Origin: Oscarella lobularis
Lineage: Eukaryota > Porifera > Homoscleromorpha > Homosclerophorida > Oscarellidae
NCBI RefSeq assembly: GCF_947507565.1
Contig: NC_089183.1
Span: forward strand, 2,914,001-2,978,000
Direction of reading: 5' to 3'
Length of the DNA: 64,000 nt
This document shows positions 48,880 to 62,300 of the stretch, one piece after another. Below the pieces are notes generated by a model. That model was not told the origin of the DNA. It was given only the letters and a program-made list of their open reading frames with translations, and did no database searches. Position 1 is the first letter of the stretch, and the number at the start of each line of letters is the position of its first letter. Position numbers and translations under genes: made by a program.

Positions 48880-50511
48880 ACTCTTGAGTTGGTCGATGTT
48901 AGCAAGGATTTTTTGTTAGGTTTGTAACTTGTTAGTCACAAGCGAGAGGAGACCTAAATTTAAAAATACGTGTTGCTTTCATGAAGTGTCTGCAGACTGC
49001 CTGCAACGACTTCTCACTCCTAATACATCCGGGCCTACAGCGCCATGTTGTTTCGAGTTCTCCAGCTCGGGCACGGGCTTCTCCACGGCGTTGCCTAGCA
49101 AGCAGCACTGCAAATAGGCGTGCGCGATATCAAATACGATCACGAAGCGTATTCAAGAGCGACAACGCCGCTAAATTAACGACTATTAGGCATGAAAGCG
49201 AGAAGGTAGAGGCCGAAACGAAATGTTGGCTTGTCACGCAGTGATATTATTTCTGAACGGTTAAGCGTCTGTTGAAGCGCTTTTTCAAGATAGCATTTAT
49301 GAGTGAGAGTGCGATACTGCGAAAATTCGAGTAAGCATTTGTTTTAAATTTTCAGCTATGTTGTTTCAAGATGATCGAGGCTATACGTGTATTATTTTCA
49401 GACGGACTTCTTCCTACACGTTGATTTGAAGGGAAGGGCGTGGTGAAACCGGTGTAATCGCCAACTGATAGCATGTCAGGAGTGGTGACCTAAAATGAGA
49501 CCTCGATTCCTTCGTTTCTTTCTGAATCCCACGACAATTTGACGTTCATTTTGCGGGTTTAACTCATGCAAACGAACTACTAAGGCTTCATGCAAAAGGA
49601 CGTCTGTTGTTCTTGGGGATAAAATCCGTACTTTGGCACTTTCGTCTTATTGCTTTTCTGCCTTCACTTTTACGATAGACTTTCCGTTGATCTACTGGAC
49701 TCTTTCACTAATAAGTCTTCTTTCTTGGCATGGCCACACCCTATGGCCTTGGACACGCGCCAATTAACCTCCTTCCACGTAGGTACACACGCAACTGAAG
49801 TTACAATAGACTCTGCAGGCCACCAAACCATCGTGTTTGGTGTCTGGACAGGGTCTGGGATAAAAGGAAACGGTATAGTGACTTAAAATCCAAAGTTGGG
49901 AGCTCTGATACGTTCTTACCTATGATTTTCCTCCTACGACTTCCTGGATAACGGGGACTCTTATTTCTTTTTATAGAACAGTTCGGGTATGGCGTGGTTT
50001 AGATAATAGGACAGTTGTGTTGCTTTTATGGCCAATCCGAACGTCAGTGTACTGTAGTCTCACCTTTTGTTTTAGGAACGAAGCCAGCTGGTTTATCATT
50101 TGAATACATGGTATGTATGTGGGCTTTTACGTGGAATCTAAGGAAAAGGAGTTGCCTAATTGAATAATTGATACAATAAGAATCAACAGTTGCATCCCCC
50201 GGGTAGCTGGGGACTTTCTCTCGAATACAGACAAAAGGCTGACTTTCAAAGCCATCTGAACGTAAAGAAGCGAAAGTAGAAGTACACATTCAATTCAAAG
50301 AGGCGAATGTAATCTGGAAAAAGGCTGTTTTGTAGGAACTCACTACTTTCGGTTTGTGCATGAGTTCGGTGCGGGATCTCGGTTCGGTTCGGGCGTAGGA
50401 AGTCCGTATGTTTATGCAGCTGGCCCCCTGGCTTGCCTCACTTCTTCTCGTAGCGGCGCGGAGTGAGGTCACACGCGCTTCTCTCCGGATTTGTTCTCGA
50501 GTAGAATCAGA
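48880..50511. other. Intergenic, no supported gene
   Basis: Several frames of 60-87 codons overlap each other here, none with splice or domain support. A 16-base match to calumenin (TACGATCACGAAGCGT, at about 49135) is present. A TTCGGTGCGGGATCTCGGTTCGG-like GC-rich patch and probable promoter of the next gene lie near 50360-50510. Confidence 0.4.
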
Positions 50512-51540
50512 ATGGATGATCCTAGACTACAGTCTAATGATCTGCTCCAGGATTTCTCAGCTCCAGCGACGCCGGAAGTGATCGAAGGCCTGGTATCGTA
50601 AGTGGCGCATTCGCCTACGAGACAGCCTGGCTGCATAAGCGTGTTAAAAGCAAGCAGTAGTCTCGCGCGTATTTAGATCCTACGACGTTTATGAGTAATG
50701 GGATGACGTCACTGGCACGTGCAGTGACGCGAGAGCTCTATATACGGCTCTGACCGCGCCTTTGTAATGACGTCGTTCAACGTCGGTGTTAACGGCAATT
50801 TTTGTTAACTCGAGAATTAGCCGTGCTCTGGATAGTGTTGATTAATTAATGAATTAATAGGAGGATCCGTTTGGGATGTCCAATCCACCCAGGATTGAAG
50901 CGGATCCTCCTCTGAACTGGCGATAGTTTGCCACAAATCATCATCATCATCCATAACCACCTAAACACTTTACAAAAGGCAGCTTCGGGCAGGTTGCGGT
51001 ATGGCACAGCTGCCATTTGTTTATTTGTATAGGTGGGACTCAGAGCAGCAACAAGTCGGTTCTTCCGGTCAAATGCAAGGCCACCTTGAAGCTACACCGC
51101 CTCAAATTATCTGCGCTGCTCCTGTTCCGCAACCGGACGATCCTAGTGCAAGTGCGAACGCGGAGAGCGTAGCCGTTGCTTCTTGGTTGAGTCAACTAAA
51201 AGATGGTCAAAAATGTGCCTTGTTTCGAACGTCCTTTCTTCCCGAACATATTTTAAAACGAAAGATTACATGCAAATTGTCATCTGATAAAGAAGTCTTT
51301 CGGGTTATATTGGACGTTTCTAACTGGGGTGAACTTTCTGAAAAGTGGAATCGACGCAAGCGTCGCGATTCTCGAGACACGAACACTTTGAAAAAAGCGT
51401 TTGAATCGACGCTGTACAAGTCAAAAGCCATGAAGCAAAAATTTCTGTCACCTCCTACGTTTTCTGAGCTTTCACATTCAGTGCCGTCTCGCACATTGAC
51501 ATTGGCGGTTTCTCGTGAAGTTTTTAAAAAGAGTATATAA
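50512..51540 (+). CDS. Unrecognised two-exon protein
   Basis: Exons 50512-50597 and 51033-51540 join in phase to 594 nt (197 residues), starting MDDPRLQSNDLLQDF. The donor is GTAAGT and the acceptor TTTGTATAG. The C-terminal two thirds are basic, with WLSQLKDGQKCALF, a KWNRRKRRD cluster and no Cys pattern. No signal peptide or membrane segment is seen and I do not recognise the family. The second exon alone is open with an ATG at 51001, so a shorter product from that ATG is possible. It precedes the ankyrin-Roco gene on the same strand but has its own stop codon. Confidence 0.55.
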
Positions 51541-51802
51541 ATGCGGTGTTTATGGAAAATGTGTAATTTTATTTATTAGTTTTCGAATTACGGCCAAGCA
51601 GTGAAGAGGACTTAAAAATGGTGACTGACAGTTAGTCGCTCAAACACTGCATTCATTATTTCTATAGCGTATAAAGAAGATGACGTCAGGATTCCAAAGA
51701 CAAGGTCAATGGCTTTAGAGAAACTCGTTGTTGTCAGCTAGTAGCCTAACTCTGATAGGAGCACCGGTAGTACAAACTAAAAAGGCTGTAAAAACGACAA
51801 AA

Positions 51803-54800
51803 ATGCCAGTAGCTATGATTTCAGCAATGGTACTGTTAGCAGTAAGCACAATTCTGTAGTTGTCTAATTTTTATTATAACAGAGAGGAGAGCCTCATGCA
51901 GAACAAGTCCCATCAGTGAAAAGTAAGATAGTGATAATTTCATTTTTTGCTGGTGCGCTTATATTTCTCTTCTGATCATAGAAGGAAAGAGTTATTTTCA
52001 AGGTGTGCTGCACGCGTGCAGTATACGTTTGTAATCGGCATCATGAATTTATGTTAAGGTTTTCCCCTCTTTTTTGGTTGTGAACCAGCACAAGCCTCAG
52101 CTGGCGTAAGCTGTATTGCTCTATTGAGTACCTGCACACAGAGTTCAATGCGGCCTTAGGTTGTTGAAGAGTTCACAATTCAGTCAGATCAACTCTTTGT
52201 AAACAGACTAGGCGAAGTTGAACTTAAAGGTGAAAAGGGAGGGGAAAAGACTTTTCCTGTTGTTTCCACTCCTGAGGATAACCTTGCTTTTCACGCCGGT
52301 AAGTTGAATGGTGCTAAGTCTGGCTTTTCGGCTGTTTTCATTGTTTCTGTTGTACAGTCTGGAGCATACCAGAGTCTGTGGAAGTAATGCTGCGTTTGGA
52401 AAACTTTCAGTGGCTTTTAGGGAGAATAAGGTTTATGTCACGAGGGGAAAGTTCTAATGAAGATTCTTCGTCAACACGCGTACCTACTTCATCGACGTTG
52501 ACATCTCAAGGATTAGCTCCATCTTTGCCTCTTAAGCTTGCGGAGACGAAGAGCGTGATAACAGTACTAGCTTCTGGCAAAAGCAAATTAAGCGAAGGCG
52601 TTTGTCACTGTAATAACAATTCAAATTTAAACACTTTTGAATTGTTCAAAATTTTATGTAGATCAGAGACTTCTTTACCTGGTATTACCTAATCTTCATT
52701 ACTCGAATTTTAAAGGAAAAGAGAGAATACTTGGAAAACTAAATAAATACGGCTTTACCTTGCTCTCACGGCTACTTCAGAAGGATCAGCATCTTTCCCG
52801 AATGTTTATACGCTGGTAATGGTGTAGCCTAAAAGAAAATGTCCTTGTTTGCGCCGTTCTAATCTTTTTGGTGCACACTTAGGTTATTGGCTTTTGGGCG
52901 AGGGTTTCTAAACAGGCCGCTGGGTAATTCAAAGTATCTACACCGAAAGGCTATTTCTTGTGCAGGAAGCGTGGACTTGGTATCGCTTCCTATGAGGAAT
53001 GTGAACTACATAAGGGACTGTGAGCCAAACGGTTTCACCAAAAGTAAAATTATTGCAGAACGGAAATTTGAAAGTGCAATGCAACAAGTGCAACATCCAA
53101 GTAAGATCTGTCGCAATTTTGTATCAGTTGTGCATTTCTTACGGAAAATGCTGTTGGATGACCTGAAACTACAAGGAGTGTACTTTCAATTTGTTGGATG
53201 CGAGCTGCCACTCTTACAAACTACAAAATCAAATGAGAGACAGCGATTTGTGATAGGAGGTTCCAGGAACGTTAAACCATACAGCAATTCGTGGGAGTGT
53301 AAAGCTGCAAACGTATTAGTTTTGACTAGAACGACAACGGCACTCAATAGAACAGACACAGTTACAAGTTTGGTGCGTTATTTTACGTTACCTTTATTCT
53401 GCTTAAATCTTTACATAGGGTAAAAGTTGGCTTTTGTGTGACTGTTGCGTGAAAATTGCAAAACAAACGACAATTGATAAGATAGACTGGGTTTGTAGTA
53501 GTGCGCTGCGTTCCTAAGACATGTCTAAATGCAATTGTTTATAGAATGGAGAAAGGCTTTACTTCGTGAAGAAGGTAAAATCATTGATCAACGCTGGAAT
53601 GGATTTCATTACCAAGGTATGTGGTAGATAATTACTTTTATAGAACGCGTTCTTTATCTAATTGGACTCTTAGTCTTTGTGGAAGGCCTGTCCTGGTGAT
53701 TACGTGGAAATGGCTGAACTTTTGATCAACGCGGGAGCGTGTGTTAATACGACAGACTCGGTTATGCCGATCACATATGTGTGCACTCTTTTGTTCTTTG
53801 TTATCTAACTGAAATCTTTAGCATGGACGAGGACCATTATGGGCGGCGTGTTCTAATGGTCACTTGGAAATTGCAAAACTATTAATTGACGCTGGAGCGA
53901 AGGTCAATAACAGTGACGGGGTTTGTAGCAGTGCGTTATTCTTACAGACATCTAAATAGAATCTTTAGGATAAAACGCCTTTGTTGATAGCATGTGTTAA
54001 TGGTCAGGTAGAGATTGCCAAATTATTAATTAACGCCGGAGCGGATATCAATAAGATGGACGAGGTTTATGTCAATCTGTTTTTCTGTGCCTGAGTTAAA
54101 CTTGACTCTCAGAAAAAAAATTCTGTATTGCATGTCTTCATGAAATGTCGGCGCAGCTATTCGGGTATTTCAGATTTTGCTAGTATTTGTCTAATAGTAT
54201 TGCATAAATTTAGATGAACACTTGGATTTTTTGGATTTTATTTTGTCTAAGGACGTTAGTCTTGTGGACTGTTGTGGAGAGGTAGGACGTCCTAATTATT
54301 ATCGCAACGGGGTTACATGTATACCGTCAGCATATAAAGTGCTCCAATTAATTAGCGGGTCTTTAGTTTGGATTATCCGTCCTTCTTTGATTATTTTACT
54401 TTGCTGGATATTATCTAACGGCTTTTTCATAAATAATTTGCGTTGATCCAATTTATATTCTTTGCTTGCTTGTAGAGCAGTGTTCTTTGGTTATGTACAC
54501 GCACGTTAGCTGCAAAGAATAGTGTAGAAAACTTATTCAGCAAATATTTATAAGAATACCACTAGTAGGTTTTTGGCTGAAAACATGATGATTTGTCGTT
54601 TTAGGATAATTTGCTTCCTCACGAATATCTTTGTCCAACTGAAGTGAGACGATTTCTTTTTGAATCATGGGTACGTTGTCAGTTTTTCATGCTATTTGGT
54701 GAAAATCGGCGTTTCTTCAGATTAAATATCGATACAACAAACTTTATTCTCAAGGAACAACAAAAGCGAAGCGAATCAAGGTGTGTGTTATTGGGGATGC

Positions 54801-57501
54801 AAGAGCTGGTAAAACGTCTTTAATCAAATCTCTGAGAAACATTTACTGGAAGAAAAGAGGCTACGACTGCCGTACTGCCAGCATAAACCTTTCGAAATCA
54901 ACCATTAAATCTGCCGGCGAGATGGTTTTTTGCGATTTTGCCGGGCAACTGAACTTTCACAAAACGCATGGTCTCTTCTTCTCCGAGTCTACAACAGTTT
55001 TTCTTCTTGTTGTTGATTTAGCGAAAAGCAACTGGGAACTGCAAGCATCGAGCTTCTACTTTTGTTCAGTTGCGAAATGCAGCGTTGGTCTCACAAAGCT
55101 GAGAAAAGCGTCTGTTATTGTTATAGGAAGCCGAAAAGATGAGCTTCAAAATTTGGAAAACGAAGAAAGGAAATTGGGGCAACTTGTCTTAAACCTTCGG
55201 AAAACGTACAGCCGTTGGCTAAACTTTTATGAAAACGAATTTGTTTTAAATTGTCGTGAACGGAGTTCAAAAGCGTTGGATCTACTGAGACAGGTCGAAA
55301 CACTTGTAACTGAGGTAATGGCTTCTATTAGGCATGCCGTTGATTTTAAGCTAATTTTCTTTAAAGATGTCTAAAGATGTTCCCCTTATTGTTGAGGCGG
55401 CAGTAACGTCCTTCCTGCCCACATTGCGGCATCCGTTTCAGAGCCTGTCTCCAACAGAACAAGAACTCTCATTTTTCAGTAGAGGAGAAAGTAAAGCGAC
55501 TAAAGAAATACGGCAGAAAACGTTATCGTCTCTTAGGAGAAAGTCTTTAATTCCCTACAGTGAAGAGGCGAGACTTACCGATGATAAACAATGTAGTACA
55601 TATATATATATGTATATTTATAGGATCGCTGTTACACCATTCGTATGATGGACGCGCGCGTTTTCAAACAGCTACTTGTGGACAGCGTTTGGCCAGATCT
55701 TTCAGACCAGGCTCTAGATTTGCTAGTCGACTTCTTACAAGGAATTGGCGAGGTTAGTAAATTCATTTTTTTCTTTTGTCCTCTGACATGTAACGGAAAT
55801 TTAGATTTTAGTCTTTGAAAACAAAATCATTCTAGATCGTCATTGGTTATGTCAGAGTGCTATTGGCCCGCTGCTATCAACTACAGAGTCTTCCAAATTT
55901 TCTCTTAGTCTTCAGTGCTCCTCACCTGGAACAGTAACGAAAGAAGAGATTCAGTATGCTCTTGAAGCATTCAACAATGAAAAGTGGGAGAATATCAACG
56001 AGGCGATATCGCTATTATGTCATTTGGAAATTTGCTATCCTCTTGATGAACCAGATACGTATCGGTTTCCGGCTTTATTAGATGACGAACGTCCACCTGA
56101 AGTGTGGAGCGAAAATTTGGAAATGAAAATATACGTTGGACGACGCTTAAGACAAGCTGAAGAAACGGACATTATAACCCCAGGAACGATGCCGTTTCTT
56201 CAATGCCATGTTCAGAATGCCGCTTGTTTCAGTGGTTTAAAACCTGTTATTTGGAAAGGCGGGTTGATGATCCGCGAGACAATAGACGGTCTTTCAGTTG
56301 AAGGAATGATAAGTTTGCAACAGAAAGATAAAGCAATGGATTTTGTTGTTCGTGGTCCAGAGCACTCAGAGAAAGAGTGCACGAAGTTTCTAACTATTCT
56401 AAAAGAAACTGGCGAAAAAGTTCTTTCACAAAGGAGTCCAGGGACAAATACCCTATACTTTTATATCAGCAGTGCCGAACTAAAGCAGCTTAAAGATTTT
56501 CCGCTGGCTTATGCAGAAGATAAAGTTAACAAGAAGATAAAAACTTCTACAAAGTCAAATGTTTCAGTTAGCGAAGGAACGACGACAGACAGTCTCAAAG
56601 ATCTCCTCGCTCTCCCTGACAATCATATCGATTTTCTGTCATACAAGGCACGCTGCGCGATAATAACGTGTCTCTCGAAAGACTGTGCAGGAAGGAAAGC
56701 CTTGAAAGAGCGTTTGCAAGGTTTATCACAAGCTGACAAAGCGAAATGTTCAACTGCAGCAAGGCTGCTTTTTACTTGGAGTGAGTATCTTTGCGCCACA
56801 GCTGAAAGCCTTGCCGACGCCGCTCGACAATCAAGTCTATTGTATTTGCTATCTCTGTTGAATGCATATGGCTCTGTTAGGCTGTCTACTGAAGAGGTAC
56901 AGAGCACAAAAATTTTAATTTTTTATAAGACACAACATAATTTGACTCTGACAGAAGTCGGAGGCCGAGAAGGACTTGAATTTCCTTCAAACAAGTTCTC
57001 CGTCCCAACTAAAAAGTACGCTCGGTTTTGGTTAGCTGTGAAGCGATAAAATGTGGTATGATTTTTTAGGGCGCTTTGTTGGGAAAGCAGCTAGCACGGC
57101 ACGTGAAGGAAAAGATGTGCACTTCCAGTTTAATAATGTGTATCTGCTTTCTTTATTTAATGACGAGTTTCTTGATAAACCGATGACCCCACAAGAAAGA
57201 TTCAGAGCGGCCCAGCAAATTCAATCCAAATGGAGTAATATTGGGAGAATTTTGGGACCGGAACCTTTTGAACCTTTTGAAATTTATGCGTTTGGAGAGA
57301 GACGCAGCGATAACGACGGTGCTCTACAAATGCTGGACGCGTGGGCAAACAAGTTTGATACGAGAGCAACCCGCAGGCATTTTATCAATGCCATAAAAAA
57401 CCCCGAAATTGGCTGCTCAACTGAAGTAGCTGCAATTTTTTCTGGTAAGCTTTTCGTTGTTTTTTTGCGTTTACTCATTCCTTCTTTTAGGCCTACGCTG
57501 A
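51803..57501 (+). CDS. Ankyrin-Roc-COR-death domain protein
   Basis: Core: single-repeat ankyrin exons of about 90-100 bp (about 53673-53759, 53823-53920, 53970-54067, with GHLEIAKLLIDAGA and similar), then a Roc exon from 54721 with P-loop GDARAGKTS and DFAGQ. COR follows (about 55628-56896, with ICYPLDEPDTYRFPALL), then a death domain (about 57070-57445, with WSNIGRILG) and stop at 57499-57501. The upstream chain of small exons from ATG 51803 through 52350-52600 is phase-consistent but lacks domain support. The large frame at 52887-53423 is probably exonic. Two oddities: the usual TKxD motif reads SRKD, and the exon ending near 55590 cannot be joined in phase to the COR exon at 55625 with any normal donor, so there may be a break or a missed exon. 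A signalling GTPase role is inferred from family. Confidence 0.75.
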
Positions 57502-57904
57502 CTCTTTGCCTATCCGAGTCGCCACTTGTGCACATAGTTTATAGAATGGCAGCCCTGTGATTCCCGAACTTTTATTCGTGGTCTTTTTTTCTGTCTTCGG
57601 ATGCTAGTATCTTAATTAATTTAATTAGTGTACTATATTTTAGTTTCATGGTTGCGATATTAGTTAGGCCTTCTCATTAGAATTGGTTTCATATTTTTAG
57701 TGTAGAGTAGAGGTCTTGACTTGACTTTTTATTTAATCCTTGTATGCTTTTATTTTAGGACGGTTTTCTTCATTATTTTATCATTGATCATTGTTAGAAG
57801 AGTGTAGTTAATACTCATTAGTTTCAGAGCCAGTGCGCTAGCTAGGGTCCTCCCGCAGTGTCCAGCTCGAACACACGCTAAGGATCTGGACGAGAACCCT
57901 GCAC

Positions 57905-58528
57905 ATGGACAAGAACGAGTCTCTGCCGAGCGCCGAGGCTTTCCTACGGCCGCGAAACCAACAGGTAAGCACCACAACGTTTTTTTCTACTCGCGCATGC
58001 AGCATGCATCGAGTTTCACACCGATCCTTTGCCAGCAGCGACAAAAATGCCTAAAAACGGGTAAAGCGTTCTCACGCGTTGGTCGCCTAATCGCGTATCT
58101 ACGTACAGTCTGAGCAGCACTACCAAGACGGCGAACACAACCCCGTTTACGATCACGAGGCGTTTCTCGGTCGCGACGAAGCAGCCGAATTCGACGAACT
58201 GCACCCAGAAGAATCAAAAGAACGCCTGAGGTAAAAAACGAACAAAATAGCAACGAATAAGTCACGTCGCCGTAGAAAACTCGTCACGAAAATCGATTTG
58301 AACGGCGACGGTTTCGTCGACGGCGAGGAAATGAAGGCGTGGATAGCGAAGCAACTTCGCAAGTACATCTATCACGACGTCGAGACCCAATTCGAAGCGA
58401 ACGACGTCGACAAGAACGGAAAAGTGACGTGGGACGAATTCGTCAACACGACATATGGCTACATAGACGAGAGAGAGGGGGTCGCCAACGCAGTCTGCCT
58501 AGAGGATAGTGCAGACGAAGATCAATGA
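57905..58528 (+). CDS. Truncated calumenin-like EF-hand protein
   Basis: Exons 57905-57964, 58109-58230 and 58276-58528 join in phase to 435 nt (144 residues). Exons 2 and 3 match the calumenin gene at 32.4 kb: [22 protein letters not shown] and two EF-hands with loops DLNGDGFVDGEE and DVDKNGKVTWDE, then TTYGYI. It stops after the second EF-hand, lacking the other four and the HDEF signal. The first exon (MDKNESLPSAEAFLRPRNQQ) has no signal peptide, so the product would be cytosolic unless another start exists. It is either a partial duplicate or a functional two-EF-hand derivative. Confidence 0.7.
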
Positions 58529-59336
58529 ATTTTATTCGAGGTTTCCCTTGGGGTCCCTGCGGAGTAGGCATGCACTTAGGGGTCGGGGCTCTCTGCTACA
58601 TACACGATGCGGATTGCCTGGCGTGCCACTGCCCACGCTCTTGAGCATAGAAGATTTCTGATCGAATCTAAACATTAGGCTGGTTTCCGACTGTCTAATC
58701 GAGGGCGGGTTGGGGTTCAGGAGTGAGGGCTGGTGTCATGGCAGTGCATGAAGCGTCATATGTGTATGTAGCAGTGAGCGTAGCGGGGACGACACGCATT
58801 CGCTGCGTAGAGGTGCAATCATGCTCGGTTTGCATATCCCTGGCGACTGCGTTAGTATGCACGGATCTGTGTTCCCTGCACTAAGGTTTAGGCGGCTGTC
58901 AGTAGGTAGGGCGGTTAGAGATTAGTATAGGTTATAGCTCCTTTTTCCCCCAACGTGCTTAGCTGGCAGCCGCCACCCCGGTTAGACCATTTTGATGGAT
59001 TTCTGAGGCAATATTTAGGTTTGAATAGATGCACATTTTAGGTCAATGGATTCATTGGATTGTGAGTTTGTTTAGAATATTAGACGTTTTTTAAGCGGAT
59101 TAGGATTCGTACGTAGGCACGTAATCTAGGTTTGAGTTATTACAGACTGAAAGCTTTTTTTGTTTCACAACAGCAACAGAACAAATTTGAACCACACTGA
59201 CTCGCAATACGTCTACAACATAATAGCTAAAGAACGCTATAAAAGAGAGCAGACAGCAAAAGACTCAGCAACTAGTCATAGGTTTTGAGCAGCGACGCTT
59301 TGCGGTTCCGAGACATCTAAATTGCAATCATTTAAT
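58529..59336. other. Intergenic, no gene seen
   Basis: There is no long frame, no tRNA and no clear repeat. The left half is GC-richer (GGGGTCGGGGCTC near 58580) and the right half AT-rich. It holds the 3' ends of the plus-strand calumenin-like gene and the minus-strand VWDE-like gene, which converge here. Confidence 0.5.
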
Positions 59337-62300
59337 TTAATGGAGCGGTTTGAGGTTTGAATAGAAATTGAAGTACCAAGTGCTCTTGACAAGAGTCCAC
59401 TTTGATTTGTAATTGGGTTTGTAAGTGTATTCGTAATTGTTTTCCACGATTTTGTCGTCGCACCGAAGCGGAACTTGCACCAGGCCCCTAGCAGCCGTTC
59501 TGCAGTCTTCGACAGTGAAGCGTTTACAGCCTGACTGTTTAGAAAAGTTCAAGAGTCCCGCTGAAATATAGAAATCGTTGCAAGGGTCTAATTAAAATCA
59601 AAAGACCGAGAGACGTTAGACCTTAAACAGCTTTGTGTTGTCCTTTACCGTATTTTATACACAACGGAGGGTTTCCTGACCAGTGAACATGACGATTGCA
59701 GGCATTAGTCAAATTGCATGTTCGCGATCTCTCTCCTGAAAGCACAAAACCGCGTTCTGTGCAGCTGTAGTTAGCTGTCAGGTGAGATCCGAAAGAGAAA
59801 ACCTTGGCAAAACCGTTTTGGGGTTCAGTCAATGTCGGGCAATGTTCTGTACATGTATTAGTTAGTGTAGATGCTTCTATTATAACGTATACCTCTTTTT
59901 CTTGTTATTTTCCACTTGGACGTACTGTAGGCTGGTTCGCACGTTTGGCAGTGTCCTCTCAACTCGATAAAGTCGTTTTTCCCAATGCATTTGTCTTTTA
60001 TGTTGCACATGCCACTCTAAGATTGAAAGCAACTTCGTTGAAAAAACGCAAGGTACTTAGTCTACATTTTAACCTTTAGAAAACAGTTGGCGTCTTCGTT
60101 GCATTTGTAGCAGGTAGAATTATACACGATGTAGCCAAGTTTCTCATGGCTAACCTTTTTTTGAACGGAAACTTTAACCGTTAATGGTACATATGTCGTT
60201 CCGTTTTGTCGAAAAATATTGTTGGGTATTCTACACGTCAAATCTATCATACTTTGGTATTTCGCTTTTATCTTCAACATGCGACTTGATCCCTGAAAAA
60301 CGCTATTCACGCCGATTCAAGTAGACTTCACAAAGGGTATACCTCAACTTGAATAACACAGGCTAAACTGGGATGATCGTAGAAGCCGTTTCCTATCACG
60401 TGGAGAGTGGTGCAAGGCGGTTCATTTACATCACAGAGAGGTCCGGTATTAAAATGGCTTGCTCGTGGAGGTTCAGCGAGGTTAACCAGACAATCTTCAC
60501 CTGCAAAGCCCTTAGGGCACAGGCATTTTGAGTCTTTGCAAGTTCCGATTCCGCTGCAGTTGTTTAGACAGAAGGAGCTTAGGATGGCTTTCGGGAAAAC
60601 AGGTAAATTATACACTAAAGAATCATTTGACAACGATTGATTGTTTTGAGCAGGCTGGTCTTCATTGAATTGTTCCTTCCAATACGATGAATTTTCTGCA
60701 ATGCTATCTTCACACTGTGACTGCACTACGTCGACGTAGGAAAGTGGCCACGACAAATCATCAGTAGCCTATAGTTTGGCAAAAACTATGTTCTGTTTAC
60801 GAACGTTTCTATATTCCGGCTTACTTTTATATCTTCAACGCAGGCTTCTATTATGTGGGGATCAACTTCTCTAATGAAGCCTTCTTGTTTACATGCCTGA
60901 GCGACAAATGATCGGTCGAGATCGCTCTTGCACTTTTCTTCTGCCATATCTTTTGTGATGTTACTCCTAGTTGGCCAGTCGTATTGAATCACTTCGCGTT
61001 TGCTTAGAGTCAGCTGTTCTGCACGTCTCTTCTTTCTAGAAGTTGCGTTTACAAGTTTAGCCAATATTGCAGCTGTTTGAGTAAATTCTTTCTTCGCGAA
61101 TGGTCCTGCCACAGCGCCTGCAGTCACGTTTAGACATTTTGGGTCTGCACATTGGCACAACTCTTGAATAATATCTCCTGTCTGTCGATACTCAAGGTCA
61201 ACTTTGAAGAAAAACGAATCCTTTTCCTTCAGTCTAGAATAAAGCAGTTGTGAATTTAAAAGATCCAAAATTTTTGACTAAAGAAACTTCGTGGTGGTTT
61301 ACTGATAAACGCGTTAGAACATGCGCTGTTCTAATTTTTCTGCTAAGGTATGTGCAGTTGAATTGCTACGCAACGCTACATGCACTTAGCCGTTGAATCA
61401 AATAATTACGTTGTCAATGATGTACTGGTTGCTTACCTCCAGGTTTCTGTAAACTTTTTATGGTTTGTATACATTATGCCATCTCTTCCTGTTAAGTCAT
61501 CTTCAGGTTTCCCATTGCCATTTCCGCAAATTCCTGTGGTGTTTGTATATATTGGCGAAAGGCGAAGCTCCACATTTACGCCAAATGTTTTTCCCTTTAT
61601 CTCTACGTAACTCCCTGAAGAGAGAAGAACTTTAACTGTTTGCAAATTTCTGAAGACTTGAAATCCGTTGCTAAAAGGAAACTTGCTATGTCTGACAACA
61701 TGTAAGAAAGTAGTTTCGTTCAGGAACGGTGCCACGCACTGACCAACAGAAACGACGTTGCTTCCTTCTCTTATAGCAACACCACAGTTGCATGATCGTG
61801 TTGTCATTGAATTTCTGCACTTCCAAAAGCGAATCTGAACCTATGCCAATAAAAACAAAATTAGTGTCTCGAAGTCTTCATATTGCTAAGAGAGCCTTAA
61901 TTAATTAAATGTACTTCTAAATTATTCAAAGGGCTTGTTGCGTTTACAAAGAGGAAATTTCCGAGCCCGTAGTACCTGAACCATCTAGTGCACAATAGTG
62001 AAATTTTAAAATATCATTTTAATGAACACTAACTTATTATCGAATGTATTAAAGTGCGGATCGTTGTAGCTTTTACACGATTTTGCATCAGAATCTTCTA
62101 CATTCACCTTAAATAAATATCAAAATTAAAGTTAATTTGTTGTTATTTTTTATAACCATAATTGGCTTTGGCTCGTAACTAAGCCACAGCAAAGGAGTAG
62201 TTGCATCGTCCAAATTAATCCGCAACTCCAATTGAATTTTTAGAGGATTGTTTTGCTGCGTGTTAATGAAGTTCGGCAGTGCATTTAGAGTAAGCGATTG

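Noticed and set aside
49650-49886. 78-codon plus-strand frame
   Set aside because: It has no splice signals, domain or composition support; length is within chance for this AT/GC level.
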